This document shows positions 1 to 9,513 of a stretch of 64,000 nt of DNA, piece after piece (position 1 is the first letter of the stretch; every line of letters starts with the position of its first letter). Source of the stretch: Flavobacteriaceae bacterium (GTDB lineage Bacteria; Bacteroidota; Bacteroidia; Flavobacteriales; Flavobacteriaceae); NCBI GenBank assembly GCA_016744415.1, contig JADGEL010000002.1:186001-250000 (forward strand), given 5' to 3'. Below the pieces are notes generated by a model. That model saw only the letters and a program-made list of their open reading frames with translations, had not been told where the DNA came from and made no database searches. A program made the translations under genes and the position numbers.

Positions 1-875
1 TCTAAAGAATAGTCAAATGTCCCATTTAAACAATCTAATGGTCCTAAGACATCAGTTGATTGTGTATAATGTAAATCAAACTTAAATTCGAAAGTTCCTT
101 TTATTACTCGATTTGTTAAATCAAATTCAGTTATAGTTATCGTTCCATTATCGCGTTCAAAAGCTTGTGAAGGCGCATCTGAACTATCAAAGTATACAAT
201 ATTTACATGTGAAATAGGCAATTCATTATTATCTACATGGTTGTTCCCTAAGGTATATGTTCCTACTGACCATAAACTCTCAGGAATATATAAATTAATT
301 TCTTTTGTATTTGACATAGATGTGTCCATTGGTGCACTATTACCTTGTATAAGAATATACTTTTCATCTGTAGTTGAGAAAGTTGATACAGAAACCGCAT
401 TATGGAATAAAGTCCATGAAAAAGGAACTAAATTATTGTATTGTGTCCCATTAATATTTGCTGTCATTAAAGCATGGCTTGGTGTGTTATTATCAGGAAT
501 ATTTGTTACTGGACCAACCCAATCACTATAGACATCAGTATCACAAACACTTCTAATATAGAAATCATATGCTACATTAAAATCTAAATTTGAAATTGTT
601 ATTGACTCGGACATAGCTTGAGCAAATATGCCATTCCCTTGAGCAAATCCAGCATGACCATATTCTATTTCCCATTCGGTTTCATTAGAACCAGAATTCC
701 AGCCTAATTCCACTTTTGATAATAAAGAATATTCTATTAATTCAAAATCTGTTGGTGAATCGCACGATGATTCCACTGGATTGCCATTATTAGCAGCATG
801 TGATGTGTCAATAATCTCATCTTCACAAGAAAATAATAAGCTTGCTAGAGCTAGTAGTAAAAAGTACTTTTTCAT
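1..875 (-). CDS. Surface lipoprotein with fibronectin-like region, 3' end outside window
   Basis: The reading frame opens at an ATG at 873-875 and stays open to the left edge, so the C-terminus is missing. The first residues (MKKYFLLLALASLLFSCED) are a lipoprotein signal with a lipobox Cys at about residue 17, followed by an acidic stretch typical of surface-exposed Bacteroidota lipoproteins. A segment around residues 35-110 (motifs such as WEIEYGHAGFAQGNG and AYDFYIRSVC) resembles a fibronectin type III domain of the flavobacterial T-x-Y-x-F-Y-V-R-x-x-C type. The rest looks like beta-rich secreted protein, and I do not recognise a catalytic domain. A cell-envelope location is predicted; the function is unknown. 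It is transcribed toward the left edge and has no close partner inside the window. Confidence 0.75.
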   Translation of the reverse strand, partial: MKKYFLLLALASLLFSCEDEIIDTSHAANNGNPVESSCDSPTDFELIEYSLLSKVELGWNSGSNETEWEIEYGHAGFAQGNGIFAQAMSESITISNLDFNVAYDFYIRSVCDTDVYSDWVGPVTNIPDNNTPSHALMTANINGTQYNNLVPFSWTLFHNAVSVSTFSTTDEKYILIQGNSAPMDTSMSNTKEINLYIPESLWSVGTYTLGNNHVDNNELPISHVNIVYFDSSDAPSQAFERDNGTITITEFDLTNRVIKGTFEFKFDLHYTQSTDVLGPLDCLNGTFDYSL

Positions 876-1653
876 AATTTATATTTTGGGTTTAATTGTT
901 TACAACTAGTTATATAATCACCAATGATGCTGTTTATTCATTTAAATTTTGGGATTCTAAAACATTTTGAAAAGTAGACTATAAAAATTCTAAACATGCA
1001 TAATACACCTTACTTATTTAAGGGATTTCCTTACTTATTTAGTTGAAAAATTTAGTGCGATAAAAGAAGGGATATTGCACGGATTACATCCTGATAGGAA
1101 ATGGTTCCGCGACAGCGGGTATGTTTTTTAATGAGGCTTTACGCACCCACTCGATGATAATAACCATTGTATTTTTGAAGGGTAAGATGGACTACCTCCA
1201 TTTCGTCAACCGCTACTATTTTGACTATCACCATAATAATATCCGTCGGAATGTTTTTTTGGTGTTGTACCTGAGTATTTATTTGTTTTTGGATTGACCT
1301 GGACTTCATATGATGTTTATATCCTAGAATGTGTGTCTCTTGTTTTCTTTGGAATGGCTTGGTTGGTAAAAGGGAAAACATTTGTGCCTAAAGGGATGCG
1401 TTAAGTAAAACATTAAATAAAAGTGCTTCTTGTATTGTACATATAATTGCAGTTATGCGGTCATGGTGGCTGGTGGGATACGGCAAGCAGGAATCAAGAA
1501 CATTTCTAGAAACTTTGAGAGAAGTGCAATCACAGTCATATTTATGCTACTTTCTCTTTCTGTTAGACGTAAACGCATATTCGCTCAATACTCATTAAGT
1601 AATTAGTTCTTGAAACTGTTCAGATAAAAGAGGTTGATAATTAGTTTTTAATC
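876..1653. other. Non-coding gap with one unplaced open frame
   Basis: No recognisable gene lies in this 0.78-kb gap. One plus-strand frame is open from 1064 to the stop at 1295-1297 and contains an ATG at 1187. It uses GC-richer codons than the neighbouring genes and ends in a hydrophobic stretch (VFLVLYLSIYLFLD). It may be the tail of a decayed membrane protein, but I recognise no family. The opposite-strand frame at 1139-1381 is probably its shadow. The part from about 1400 to 1600 is also GC-richer than its surroundings and shows no frame I can defend. Confidence 0.35.
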
Positions 1654-3123
1654 TTAATAATTAACTGTATTGGTCCATTTGATCTCCGCTTTTTTATTTG
1701 CTGATACTTCATAAAAACTTTCTGTAATCTCTCCATTTTTAAGCGTAAGTGTTGCAAAACCATTTAATACTCTATTCTTTTGTTTCGGGCTGGGATTTGG
1801 CATGGGTGTATGCGCCATATAATCAGCTGCTGAATCTAAGTTACCTTGTTTATCTATCAGTCCCTTTCCGCATCCAAAAGGCAATGAACCATGTCCGTTA
1901 CACCGTAACATAGGTGTATTATTTGATGGAGTTTTGAAGTCTTTAACTCCTGGTGCCTCTTTGGAATATGCCACACCATTATGTGTATGTCCGTAATACC
2001 AAAAGTCTGGGTAGCGCGGCTCACCACCTTGTCCCAATGCGGTAGTTACTTGATTCCAAAGTGTTATGGGGTATTTCTTTGTGGTAGGCACCGTGGTTCC
2101 ATCAAACTGTATGGGTACATGATGTGTGAGTACAATAACTTGCTTTCCATCAAATTTTAGTTTTTTAATAAAATCTGCTTGCTCCGTATTTGGGGCATTT
2201 CCAATAGAGCCATCCATATACATTAAACTCGTATCATAATAGCCACTATCTAAACCTATGATTACCCAATTGTTAAACTCAAGTGCAAAAAACGAAGTAC
2301 CTTTTTGCAAGGAGAAGAGGGATTCTCCGGGCTTACCCAATGCAACTTCAAACAATCCTTTTGCACCATCATACATTTCGTGATTGGAGTTTAAGGTGAA
2401 AGATCCTAAAGACCCACGTTGCCATAAATCAACAAAATTATGTTGTTCTTCGCCTTTAAAAATCAACTCATTATTTGTACCGGCATAATACACATCTCCT
2501 AAATGTATTGTATAATCTGCACCAATAGCAGATATGGCATTGCCAACTAATTGAGAAGGACAATCGACCGAACCATCTTTATAGAATCCAGAACCCCAAT
2601 CGCCTGTTATGGCGATTGTTATGGATTCCTTATTTGGGGCTGTAACAACTTGTGGATTGTTTGGAAAGGGTTTGAACATCTTTCTGAAACCAGCCTTTAA
2701 TTCTAAATAATGACCAAGAGCAATTGTAAACCAGTATTTATCAAATTGGCAATATTTATCGTATGAAAAGATGGTCCCATCACTATATACCATTCCACTA
2801 CCTTTAAGATCATCATTCCATTTTTCTAGTTTTGCTACGTCAATTTTAGTAGGAGGCAAACAAAATGGTTTATTTCTTAATGATGGTATGTATTGGTTTA
2901 ATAAGTATAAGGCTGGTCCAAACTCTAAGCTTTTCATACTTGTTTTTGGATTCTTATTGTTTAAGAACTCAATAAGTAGGTTTTCATTATCTAGTAATTC
3001 TGCACGTAATTCATCTAAGGAACTTAAACAATCTATATTGATTAATTCATCATTTGTATAAGCTTCTAATCTTTTGGCAATTTCTAGTGCCTTTTCTTCA
3101 TTTGATTGTGTTATGTGTTCCAT
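1654..3123 (-). CDS. Calcineurin-like metallophosphoesterase
   Basis: This 489-residue protein carries the metal-binding motif set of the calcineurin-like phosphoesterase superfamily: GDW at residues 174-176, GDVYY at 209-213, NHE at 247-249 (the usual GNHE with Ser for Gly), the histidine pair THHVP at 333-337 and GHTH at 378-381. All metal ligands therefore appear present and an active two-metal phosphohydrolase is likely. The substrate (nucleotide, phosphoprotein or phosphodiester) cannot be read from sequence. The N-terminal 165 residues are helical and unrecognised, and there is no signal peptide, so a cytoplasmic site is expected. It is the last gene of a same-strand series with the membrane and SH3/MBL-fold genes at 3255-5931, 131 bp upstream, which suggests a shared pathway without proving it. 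Confidence 0.8.
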   Translation of the reverse strand: MEHITQSNEEKALEIAKRLEAYTNDELINIDCLSSLDELRAELLDNENLLIEFLNNKNPKTSMKSLEFGPALYLLNQYIPSLRNKPFCLPPTKIDVAKLEKWNDDLKGSGMVYSDGTIFSYDKYCQFDKYWFTIALGHYLELKAGFRKMFKPFPNNPQVVTAPNKESITIAITGDWGSGFYKDGSVDCPSQLVGNAISAIGADYTIHLGDVYYAGTNNELIFKGEEQHNFVDLWQRGSLGSFTLNSNHEMYDGAKGLFEVALGKPGESLFSLQKGTSFFALEFNNWVIIGLDSGYYDTSLMYMDGSIGNAPNTEQADFIKKLKFDGKQVIVLTHHVPIQFDGTTVPTTKKYPITLWNQVTTALGQGGEPRYPDFWYYGHTHNGVAYSKEAPGVKDFKTPSNNTPMLRCNGHGSLPFGCGKGLIDKQGNLDSAADYMAHTPMPNPSPKQKNRVLNGFATLTLKNGEITESFYEVSANKKAEIKWTNTVNY

Positions 3124-3254
3124 ATTTATTGTTTTTTAATTGTCATATGCAGGTTCGCATTTCAACAATTTATTTAGTGATAAAATTTTTAGCATGCTCG
3201 GTTTATGTGTCAATATTTATTGTTTTTGACTGAAAAAATAAGAAACACTTACTA

Positions 3255-4058
3255 TTAGTTATCACGGTGAAATTTCTTATCTTCAGTATTGTTTGGAATA
3301 ACATACGACCATTCTGATTTTTTTCCTGCTTTTATCCAGCCTTCTTTATACTGTCCCTTTTCATCTTGATATCTGATTTTAACGTATTTATATTCCTTTA
3401 CTGGGGTAAAGTAATAGTCAATGATTTGAACTTTTTGATTTTCTTTAAGCACCTCCCCTTTTGCCACCCTGAAATATATTTTTCCATTAAAAAAAGAAGA
3501 AAATGTGGTGTAGGGTTTTATGTCTGAAACCCATTCGGTAGCACTGAATTTTTGAATGGTTGCGTTGGGCTTAAAACTGGAAATTGTATCTTTTTGTTGC
3601 TGATCAAAATTTAAAAAACCGGCTTGAAATGATAAAATTTGTTTATGTTGCGTTTCTGGAAACACAATTGTTGTATGCTTTGAGATATCATTAGCATTTG
3701 ATTTGGGCAGTTGGGCCGAACCATCTCCTGGATATGGATTTGAAATATTGAGTATTGCAAAGATTGTAAGGCCTTTAATGAATGCTTCTGGTCTTGTTTT
3801 CGGCGTGTATATCCAACAGATAAAAGCACCTATAAGCCCAACACCTAAGGCCACATATAGTTGAGATATCAATTCATTATTATCGGGAAAAAATCTAGAA
3901 AGGAATTTGGCCGTTATAGAGGCACTACCGTTAGTCATGTTATCTATAATTGATGCTAGAAATGCTCCACCCCATCCCGCTATTATTATTAAACGTAAAT
4001 CACGATTAGAATCGTCTTTATTATTATTGTTATCTGGATTCTGATTGTTATCTGCCAT
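3255..4058 (-). CDS. Membrane protein with C-terminal SH3-like segment
   Basis: Unrecognised protein. I place the start at the ATG at 4056-4058 (MADNNQNPDN), because the residues after it form a normal polar Asn/Asp-rich N-terminus; an ATG at 4104-4106 would add 16 residues. Two or three hydrophobic segments lie in the first half (LRLIIIAGWGGAFLASII, LYVALGVGLIGAFICWIY, FIKGLTIFAILNI), followed by a soluble part. That part ends in a stretch like bacterial SH3 folds (VQIIDYYFTPVKEYKYVKIRY, then KEGWIKAG), a fold that often binds peptide or cell-wall material. The next gene upstream also has an SH3-like region, so the two may act together at the envelope. Confidence 0.6.
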   Translation of the reverse strand: MADNNQNPDNNNNKDDSNRDLRLIIIAGWGGAFLASIIDNMTNGSASITAKFLSRFFPDNNELISQLYVALGVGLIGAFICWIYTPKTRPEAFIKGLTIFAILNISNPYPGDGSAQLPKSNANDISKHTTIVFPETQHKQILSFQAGFLNFDQQQKDTISSFKPNATIQKFSATEWVSDIKPYTTFSSFFNGKIYFRVAKGEVLKENQKVQIIDYYFTPVKEYKYVKIRYQDEKGQYKEGWIKAGKKSEWSYVIPNNTEDKKFHRDN

Positions 4059-4232
4059 AACTTTGAATTTTATATATTCTTTTTTTACCATACCATAATC
4101 AGGCATCCCCTGAACTTCTTTTATATAGGAGTTTCACTCTCGACTAGAATGAAAGATTTCTGTAACGATGCATATATTTTATTTGTTTTAATTTTTATTA
4201 TATGCTTTCTAAAACATTCTCTTTTCTATAAT

Positions 4233-5486
4233 TTATTCTCCATTTTGGATTGTATAATCAATCTGTATAGCACCATTGAGAGGGAAAACAATTCTGATGT
4301 GATCATCGCCGGCTATATCACCATCGTTTGCATTTGTGTCATTGTTCCAGTGTTTCGTAAAATCGTTTGCTCCTCCTGACTCGAAATCGCCCCGATCTGT
4401 TCTAAAAATATGGTTGTCTTCTTTTGAGATTGAAAGGCCATAGTCTTTAATAAATCTATTTGCTGTACTTAATCTGGGGTGTTTATAGGTGCCATGATGA
4501 CCTGCAGGAAAAACAACATACTCCGGTTTGACTGCTTTAATAAATTCAATACTAGATCCATTTTCAGCACCGTGGTGTGGAGCGACCAGCACATTTGATT
4601 TCAATAAATCGGGGGAAATAGAATCCAACATATACTTTTCAGACGCAATAGTTCCGTCCTTACCATCTTTTCTACCAACAGCATCTCCAGTAAACAGTAT
4701 TGAATGTTCACCATATACTAATTTAACCACAATGCTAACTCCATTATTTTTTTTAGAAGACCCTAGTTTTTTCCATTCGTCTATTTCCGGAATTTCTCCA
4801 AAGCCTATTATAAAATATAGTTTTACACCCTCTTTCTCATATAGTATGGTGCTATGGTTCATTGGCTCATCTGATAAATTAATATCATTGATGTTCGGTT
4901 TAGCTTTAATAGCTTTGACACCTTCGTTTAATACCTTAGAACGATCGGTAATTCGATAATCGGTACGCAATACATTTTTAATTGTGTAATTCTCTACTAA
5001 AGATTTTACGGAACCCCAATGATCAGCATCTGTATGACTTAGTATTAGGTATTCTATTTTTGAAATTGATGGATGTTTTTCATTGATGTAATTGCAAGTT
5101 CTATCTCCAAATCCTGCATCATACACAATCACATCTCCATTTGGAAGTTTAATTAATACGCTCATTGCTGGGCCTACATCTATAATGGTAATATCAACGG
5201 CATTTTTAGTATTGTAAAAAACAGGGAATTCTCCAGGAATTCTTTTTACTAAGGTGCGGTGAATATAGCCGATAACGTTTGACTTTGGAAACTTGACGTG
5301 GTAATACCCGTTCTGTTGTTTGCCACTATCACAAAGGATTAATAATTCGCCTTTCAACACCTTTTTTATTTGAGTTGCGGAAGAATTGGCTTCTTTTTTT
5401 ATCCATGTATTTTTGTGCAATTTAAGGTAATCTGCATGTGCACTAAATGTGCTCAAAAGAAATATACAGATCATAAATTTTTTCAT
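4233..5486 (-). CDS. Secreted SH3-like plus metallo-beta-lactamase-fold hydrolase (ComEC-like)
   Basis: The 417-residue product begins with a Sec signal peptide (cleavage near AHA-D at residue 18) and is probably periplasmic. Residues 20-82 look like a bacterial SH3 domain (LKLHKNTWIKKEA, then VIGYIHRTLV). From about residue 95 it is a metallo-beta-lactamase fold of the ComEC/Rec2 C-terminal type: VYDAGFGD, the HTDADH metal motif at 151-156, FTGDA at 265-269, and APHHG at 302-306 with a further GHHG at 329-332. These are the expected two-zinc ligands, so hydrolase activity is likely, on DNA or a phosphodiester by analogy with ComEC. It lies 16 bp downstream of a small membrane protein gene. 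No competence channel domain is present. Confidence 0.75.
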   Translation of the reverse strand: MKKFMICIFLLSTFSAHADYLKLHKNTWIKKEANSSATQIKKVLKGELLILCDSGKQQNGYYHVKFPKSNVIGYIHRTLVKRIPGEFPVFYNTKNAVDITIIDVGPAMSVLIKLPNGDVIVYDAGFGDRTCNYINEKHPSISKIEYLILSHTDADHWGSVKSLVENYTIKNVLRTDYRITDRSKVLNEGVKAIKAKPNINDINLSDEPMNHSTILYEKEGVKLYFIIGFGEIPEIDEWKKLGSSKKNNGVSIVVKLVYGEHSILFTGDAVGRKDGKDGTIASEKYMLDSISPDLLKSNVLVAPHHGAENGSSIEFIKAVKPEYVVFPAGHHGTYKHPRLSTANRFIKDYGLSISKEDNHIFRTDRGDFESGGANDFTKHWNNDTNANDGDIAGDDHIRIVFPLNGAIQIDYTIQNGE

Positions 5487-5502
5487 AATTGTTATTTTTA
5501 GG

Positions 5503-5931
5503 TTAGCCCATTTTTATTTTTTTCACTTGATTTACTGAATAAGGAACAACTCCGATTCCCAATGCCAATAGCACATTTGTAAAATCACTAAGATCTAGAT
5601 TGGATGAACAATCAATACAATATATTGTCATATAAAAATAATAAGACGTAATACAAACACTGAGTATAAGGCTGGTTACACCAGTTAAAAAGAGAATCAG
5701 TCTACTTGCACTTTTTTTTACAGGAACAGCAACATTACCCCCAGCTGCAGCTGGAGGCTCAGGATTTGGAGTTGCTTTTGATACACTACTATCATCAGGC
5801 TCGGACAATAGCGCTGCTAAATCTACCTTCTGTTTTCTTAAGCTTTTTTTAATCAATCGCATGGTGAATAAAAAAATTAGCACTGGTAATATCACTATGA
5901 TGACACCAAGGTATTCTGATACATTTTCCAT
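5503..5931 (-). CDS. Small membrane protein
   Basis: This 142-residue protein has an N-terminal membrane helix (VIIVILPVLIFLFTMRLI), a basic then Pro/Ala-rich linker (residues about 48-72), and two more hydrophobic segments (LILFLTGVTSLILSVCITSYY and FTNVLLALGIGVVPYSV). A CIDC pair sits between the last two helices and could form a disulfide or bind metal. No family is recognised. It is the first gene of the series running down to the phosphoesterase at 1654 and is only 16 bp from the MBL-fold gene, so it may be its membrane partner. Its start is the only ATG that keeps the first helix intact. Confidence 0.6.
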   Translation of the reverse strand: MENVSEYLGVIIVILPVLIFLFTMRLIKKSLRKQKVDLAALLSEPDDSSVSKATPNPEPPAAAGGNVAVPVKKSASRLILFLTGVTSLILSVCITSYYFYMTIYCIDCSSNLDLSDFTNVLLALGIGVVPYSVNQVKKIKMG

Positions 5932-6708
5932 AATTTATTTATTGTTACTATTTAAATAGTCGTATTTAATAATGCCGATAATTTTTATAGGGCTTCTATA
6001 TTTAAAACACACTATTGGGTCTTTTACAACAGCATAAAGATTGTCGCCTTTTCTTTGTTTAGCGTGTATACTGATGTACACCATATTCAGGAGGTTGAGC
6101 CTAGTGCTATTTTTTATATTACTTCTAAAACTCTTTACTTTATAAAGTTGATAAAATCAATTTATAGGAGCGCCTATAGTTATTTGAACAACTATAATAT
6201 TCGGATTTAAACTTTTTCATAGATTTAAAAATATAGTACTCTAAATAAATCTTAAAGATTAATAGGCACCTAAACTTTTGGATATGTGTATCGTAATATT
6301 TCCGATAAATCTTCAAAAAATGAATTTGTCGAACTCTGGATGGGGTTTCGTTTAAAATAACATCTAAAATCATAGCAATTAATTTTGTATTAATGGCAAT
6401 GGGGTTCTTAGGTTACTGTATCGGAAAAAAGGGGGAATTATAGTATGCTATATTACAACGGGGTAATTGGAGTACCAAATTATTTGCCTTACATAAAGTA
6501 TGGTGTTTTTTGAATTGAGTAAGGATTTACCTTACTTTCGAGGAGTGATGGTTGATAGTAAGTTATCTGGTAATGTGAAAAACAGTTGAGAGTTATGAGT
6601 TGAGAGTTATGAGTTGAGAGTTATGAGTTGAGAGTTATGAGTTATGAGTTGAGAGTTGAGAGATAACAGTTGGTGTTTGGTTAAGGATTTGGTTGAAAAA
6701 TACTATGC
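5932..6708. other. Intergenic region without a supported gene
   Basis: No gene is supported in this 0.78-kb stretch. The 77-codon minus-strand frame at 6140-6373 has a composition like random AT-rich DNA (Lys/Tyr/Ile-rich, no conserved feature), so I leave it out. The right end carries a 14-bp tandem repeat, listed separately. The promoter of the membrane/MBL operon must lie near 5935-6050 on the minus strand, but I cannot place its boxes with confidence. Confidence 0.4.
6585..6672. repeat. 14-bp tandem repeat
   Basis: The unit GTTGAGAGTTATGA occurs four times without a mismatch (6585-6598, 6599-6612, 6613-6626, 6627-6640) and continues in degenerate form to about 6672. It lies between the 3' end of the response regulator gene and the gap to its left. 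It has no obvious coding frame and looks like a simple slippage-prone array. Confidence 0.9.
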
Positions 6709-7386
6709 TTAAATAAACCCTTTTTCTTTCGCCAAAATCACCAATTCTCGATCTTCTTTGTCTTCTATGTCAAATAGTCCTTTGAGTTGACGTTTTCTTT
6801 TTTCTATACCTGCCATTGACATCGGCAACAATTTTGGGAGTTCTTTCATTTTAGTACCCATAGACAACTCATACAATAAATGACGGTCTATTTCGTCAAT
6901 AATATGATTGCTAGACAAGAGTTTACGGAAAGATTGCAATACTGTGTGCGTGTAATAAGGCGGTGCTACAATAACTTTATTAATCGCATTGATTAAGGTG
7001 GAAGGACTGAGATCGTTTTTAACTAAAAATGCATCGGGATTTACACTTTTAATAATGGCTTGGATTCTAAAATTGTCATAGTGTGTTGTTGACACCATTA
7101 TTTTAGTTTTTGGTAATACTTTTTTAATTTCAATACCCAGGTCTTCGCCAGACAAAAACTTACCATCATTTGATGGTTTTATGCTTATATCTAAAAAAAC
7201 GATGTCTAAGCCTTTTCCTTTTTTGGCTTTTTTTATTTCTTTAATGGCCGAATCACAATCGATTACAATTTCAATATTGAATTTTAATTCGTTGTTTTCA
7301 GCACTTACGCATTCAAATGCGCTTTTATAGGAGAGAGAAGTCAATGGATGATCTTCTATAATTAAAACGGAGAGTTGCTTTTTCAT
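6709..7386 (-). CDS. LuxR/NarL-type response regulator
   Basis: The protein has 225 residues. Residues 1-125 form a receiver domain with the acidic pair E11-D12, the phospho-acceptor Asp at about 66 (IVFLDISIKP), the Thr pair in MVSTTHYD and the conserved Lys in AFLVKND. The C-terminal 70 residues (DRHLLYELSMGTKMKELPKLL, then IEKRKRQLKGLFDI) fit a divergent LuxR-like helix-turn-helix. It starts 3 bp downstream of the histidine kinase gene at 7390-9435 and is almost surely its partner: the kinase phosphorylates Asp66 and the regulator then binds DNA. The HTH is less regular than in NarL, but this variant is common in Bacteroidota TPR-kinase pairs. Target genes are unknown. Confidence 0.85.
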   Translation of the reverse strand: MKKQLSVLIIEDHPLTSLSYKSAFECVSAENNELKFNIEIVIDCDSAIKEIKKAKKGKGLDIVFLDISIKPSNDGKFLSGEDLGIEIKKVLPKTKIMVSTTHYDNFRIQAIIKSVNPDAFLVKNDLSPSTLINAINKVIVAPPYYTHTVLQSFRKLLSSNHIIDEIDRHLLYELSMGTKMKELPKLLPMSMAGIEKRKRQLKGLFDIEDKEDRELVILAKEKGFI

Positions 7387-7389
7387 AAT

Positions 7390-9435
7390 TTATACTGGAA
7401 TTAGTATGGTTAAAATTGTACCACTGTCCTTACTTGAGTTGATATTAAATTCACCATTCATTTTAAGACTTCGAGATTTAATATTTTTCAGACCAATTCC
7501 TTTCATCTTCTTTTTTTTACTAAACCCGACACCGTTATCTTTGATGGTCAATTTAAGCAAATTTTTGATTCTGATAAAATCTATTCTCAATTCGCTTGCT
7601 TTTGCGTGTTTGTTACAATTTTGTAATGCTTCCTGAATAATTCTATAACAATTGATTTTTATATTACCATCTATGGCATTCCAGTTGATGTCTTTATCAT
7701 AGGAAACTTTATAATTAAAGTTCCCGATTTCACTTTGCACGTGTACTAGTTCTTTTACAATCGTATTAAAATTTTGGTGAGAAGCCATGATCTCACTTTT
7801 TAATTCGTGCGATATATTTCTTATTTCCTTTTCTAATTCTTGCAATTCGGTTACCAACTGATCATATTTTATTAAAGTAGCATCATCTCCTTTTAATGAG
7901 AGAAAGCCAAAACTTAATCGTGTGCCAAAAATTTTACCCAATACTCCATCATGCAATTCTTCTGAAATCCGATTGCGCTCTTTTAATCGCCCCTCCTCTA
8001 TTTTTGATTGTTGATTTAATAACAATTTATAAATTTCTTCGTTTGATTTTTGTTGTTCTTTTTCAAATAACAATGCTTTATTTTTTGAGCGTTGTACCTT
8101 AATAAGGTAAAACAAACCTAATAAAACAATTACAAAAGAACTGCCAATTATAAAATTTAAGTATTCGGTTGAGAGTTTTTCATTTTCTTCTATTTGTTCA
8201 TCTGTTTCAAAACGAATTCGTGTGAATTTGTTGCGGAGTTTTCTTTCTTGTATTTGAAGGCTATCGTTTAATGCAATGTACTTATCTAGATATCTTTTTG
8301 AATTTTTAGTATCTAAATCCGAGAGCATTTTTAGCGTTGATAATTTATCTCTATTGTTATTTACTGATGTTGCCAATGAACTTGCCTCTTGCAAATACGT
8401 AATTGCAGTTGAAGTGTCTTGCTTAAAAGAGTGATATTCGGCTAAATGACGTTTGCTCGCTATTATTCCAGAAACATTATTTACACTGTCACGAATTTTT
8501 AACGCAATCTTAAAATCTTTGAATACGTTAACTGTATCACCGCTCATAAATTTACTATACGCACGGTTATCTATTACTCTAGCGAAACGATTTATATTTT
8601 GATGTTCTAATTCAGTATTACTTAAGATTTTATCAAAATATTCAATTGCTTTTTGGTAATCCCCATTTTTTTGATAAACCAGACCTATATTGTTTAAACT
8701 GGCCTCCAATAGGGATTCATCATTACTAGAAGCCTTTAATATTACAATAGCCTTTCTATGGTAAATAATCGCTTTTTGATATTCTTCCAATTCATTATAC
8801 ACAACACCCAATAGGTTATAGCAATTGAATAAATAAGTTGTTTCGTTTATTTTTGCAAATAATTTGATAGCTTCAATGGTCGTAATTTCACTCCCAGTAT
8901 AATCTTTAACATCCTGTTGTATCGCTGCCATATTATACAATATTACCGCAGCAATAAATTCATTATTAATATTAATAAATTGATCTTGAGCTAGGTTTAA
9001 ACGATTATAGGCTATTAGTAGATTTTCATTTTTTTTATAAAACAAACCCAAATAATAATTGGCTCGCGCCAAATCACCAGTTTTCCCATTTCTTTCTAGA
9101 ATTGGATTTAGTTGTTCATTTGATTTAAAAAATATGATGGAATCATTAAAAACATAACTTTGATAAATAATTTTAAAATAAAATTCTTTTTTAATTGAAT
9201 CATTCGTTTGTGAACTATTCGTTTCTAAGGCATATGATAAGTACTTTTTTCTATCAGAAAGAAGAATGTTTTTATCTATAGATTTCTTGAGAAAAAAAGA
9301 AGTGCTGTCATTTCTCTCAGGAGTTGATTGAACCTGCTTAATTTCATTGTTAGAACAACTCCAAACTAAGCAAAGTAAAATTGAAAAAATACTTGTAATA
9401 TATACATTGCAAAATTTTCCGGTCAATAGCGTCAA
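7390..9435 (-). CDS. TPR-containing sensor histidine kinase (HisKA_3 type)
   Basis: This 681-residue protein has an N-terminal hydrophobic segment ending in LVWSC (lipobox-like, Cys27), a long TPR array (about residues 60-370, e.g. YQKAIIYHRKAIVIL and YQKAIEYFDKIL), one membrane helix (FIIGSSFVIVLLGLFYLI, about 425-445), a dimerisation/phosphoacceptor helix with RISEELHDG (His in ELHD), and a C-terminal HATPase domain (N-box QEALQNCNKHA, DNGVGF, GIGLKNIKSR). All catalytic parts appear intact, so it should phosphorylate the adjacent regulator at 6709-7386. No ATG precedes the lipobox: upstream of the first residues the frame reaches a stop at about 9457, so translation probably begins at TTG (9433-9435 or 9424-9426). 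The signal sensed is unknown. Confidence 0.85.
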   Translation of the reverse strand: MTLLTGKFCNVYITSIFSILLCLVWSCSNNEIKQVQSTPERNDSTSFFLKKSIDKNILLSDRKKYLSYALETNSSQTNDSIKKEFYFKIIYQSYVFNDSIIFFKSNEQLNPILERNGKTGDLARANYYLGLFYKKNENLLIAYNRLNLAQDQFININNEFIAAVILYNMAAIQQDVKDYTGSEITTIEAIKLFAKINETTYLFNCYNLLGVVYNELEEYQKAIIYHRKAIVILKASSNDESLLEASLNNIGLVYQKNGDYQKAIEYFDKILSNTELEHQNINRFARVIDNRAYSKFMSGDTVNVFKDFKIALKIRDSVNNVSGIIASKRHLAEYHSFKQDTSTAITYLQEASSLATSVNNNRDKLSTLKMLSDLDTKNSKRYLDKYIALNDSLQIQERKLRNKFTRIRFETDEQIEENEKLSTEYLNFIIGSSFVIVLLGLFYLIKVQRSKNKALLFEKEQQKSNEEIYKLLLNQQSKIEEGRLKERNRISEELHDGVLGKIFGTRLSFGFLSLKGDDATLIKYDQLVTELQELEKEIRNISHELKSEIMASHQNFNTIVKELVHVQSEIGNFNYKVSYDKDINWNAIDGNIKINCYRIIQEALQNCNKHAKASELRIDFIRIKNLLKLTIKDNGVGFSKKKKMKGIGLKNIKSRSLKMNGEFNINSSKDSGTILTILIPV

Positions 9436-9513
9436 TAATTTTGATTTTATACAAAATTACTAAAAATGCCTTAAAAAACTATTTTAAGGCATCCTTTTAA
9501 AAAATTAGTCCAA

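Noticed and set aside
241-531. Plus-strand open frame of 96 codons
   Set aside because: It is antisense to the lipoprotein frame at 1-875, which has a signal peptide and a domain-like pattern.
6140-6373. Minus-strand frame of 77 codons
   Set aside because: Composition is that of random AT-rich DNA with no signal, motif or neighbour link.
6585-6672. A CRISPR or coding repeat at the 14-bp array
   Set aside because: The units are contiguous with no spacers and the frame contains stops, so it is a simple tandem repeat.
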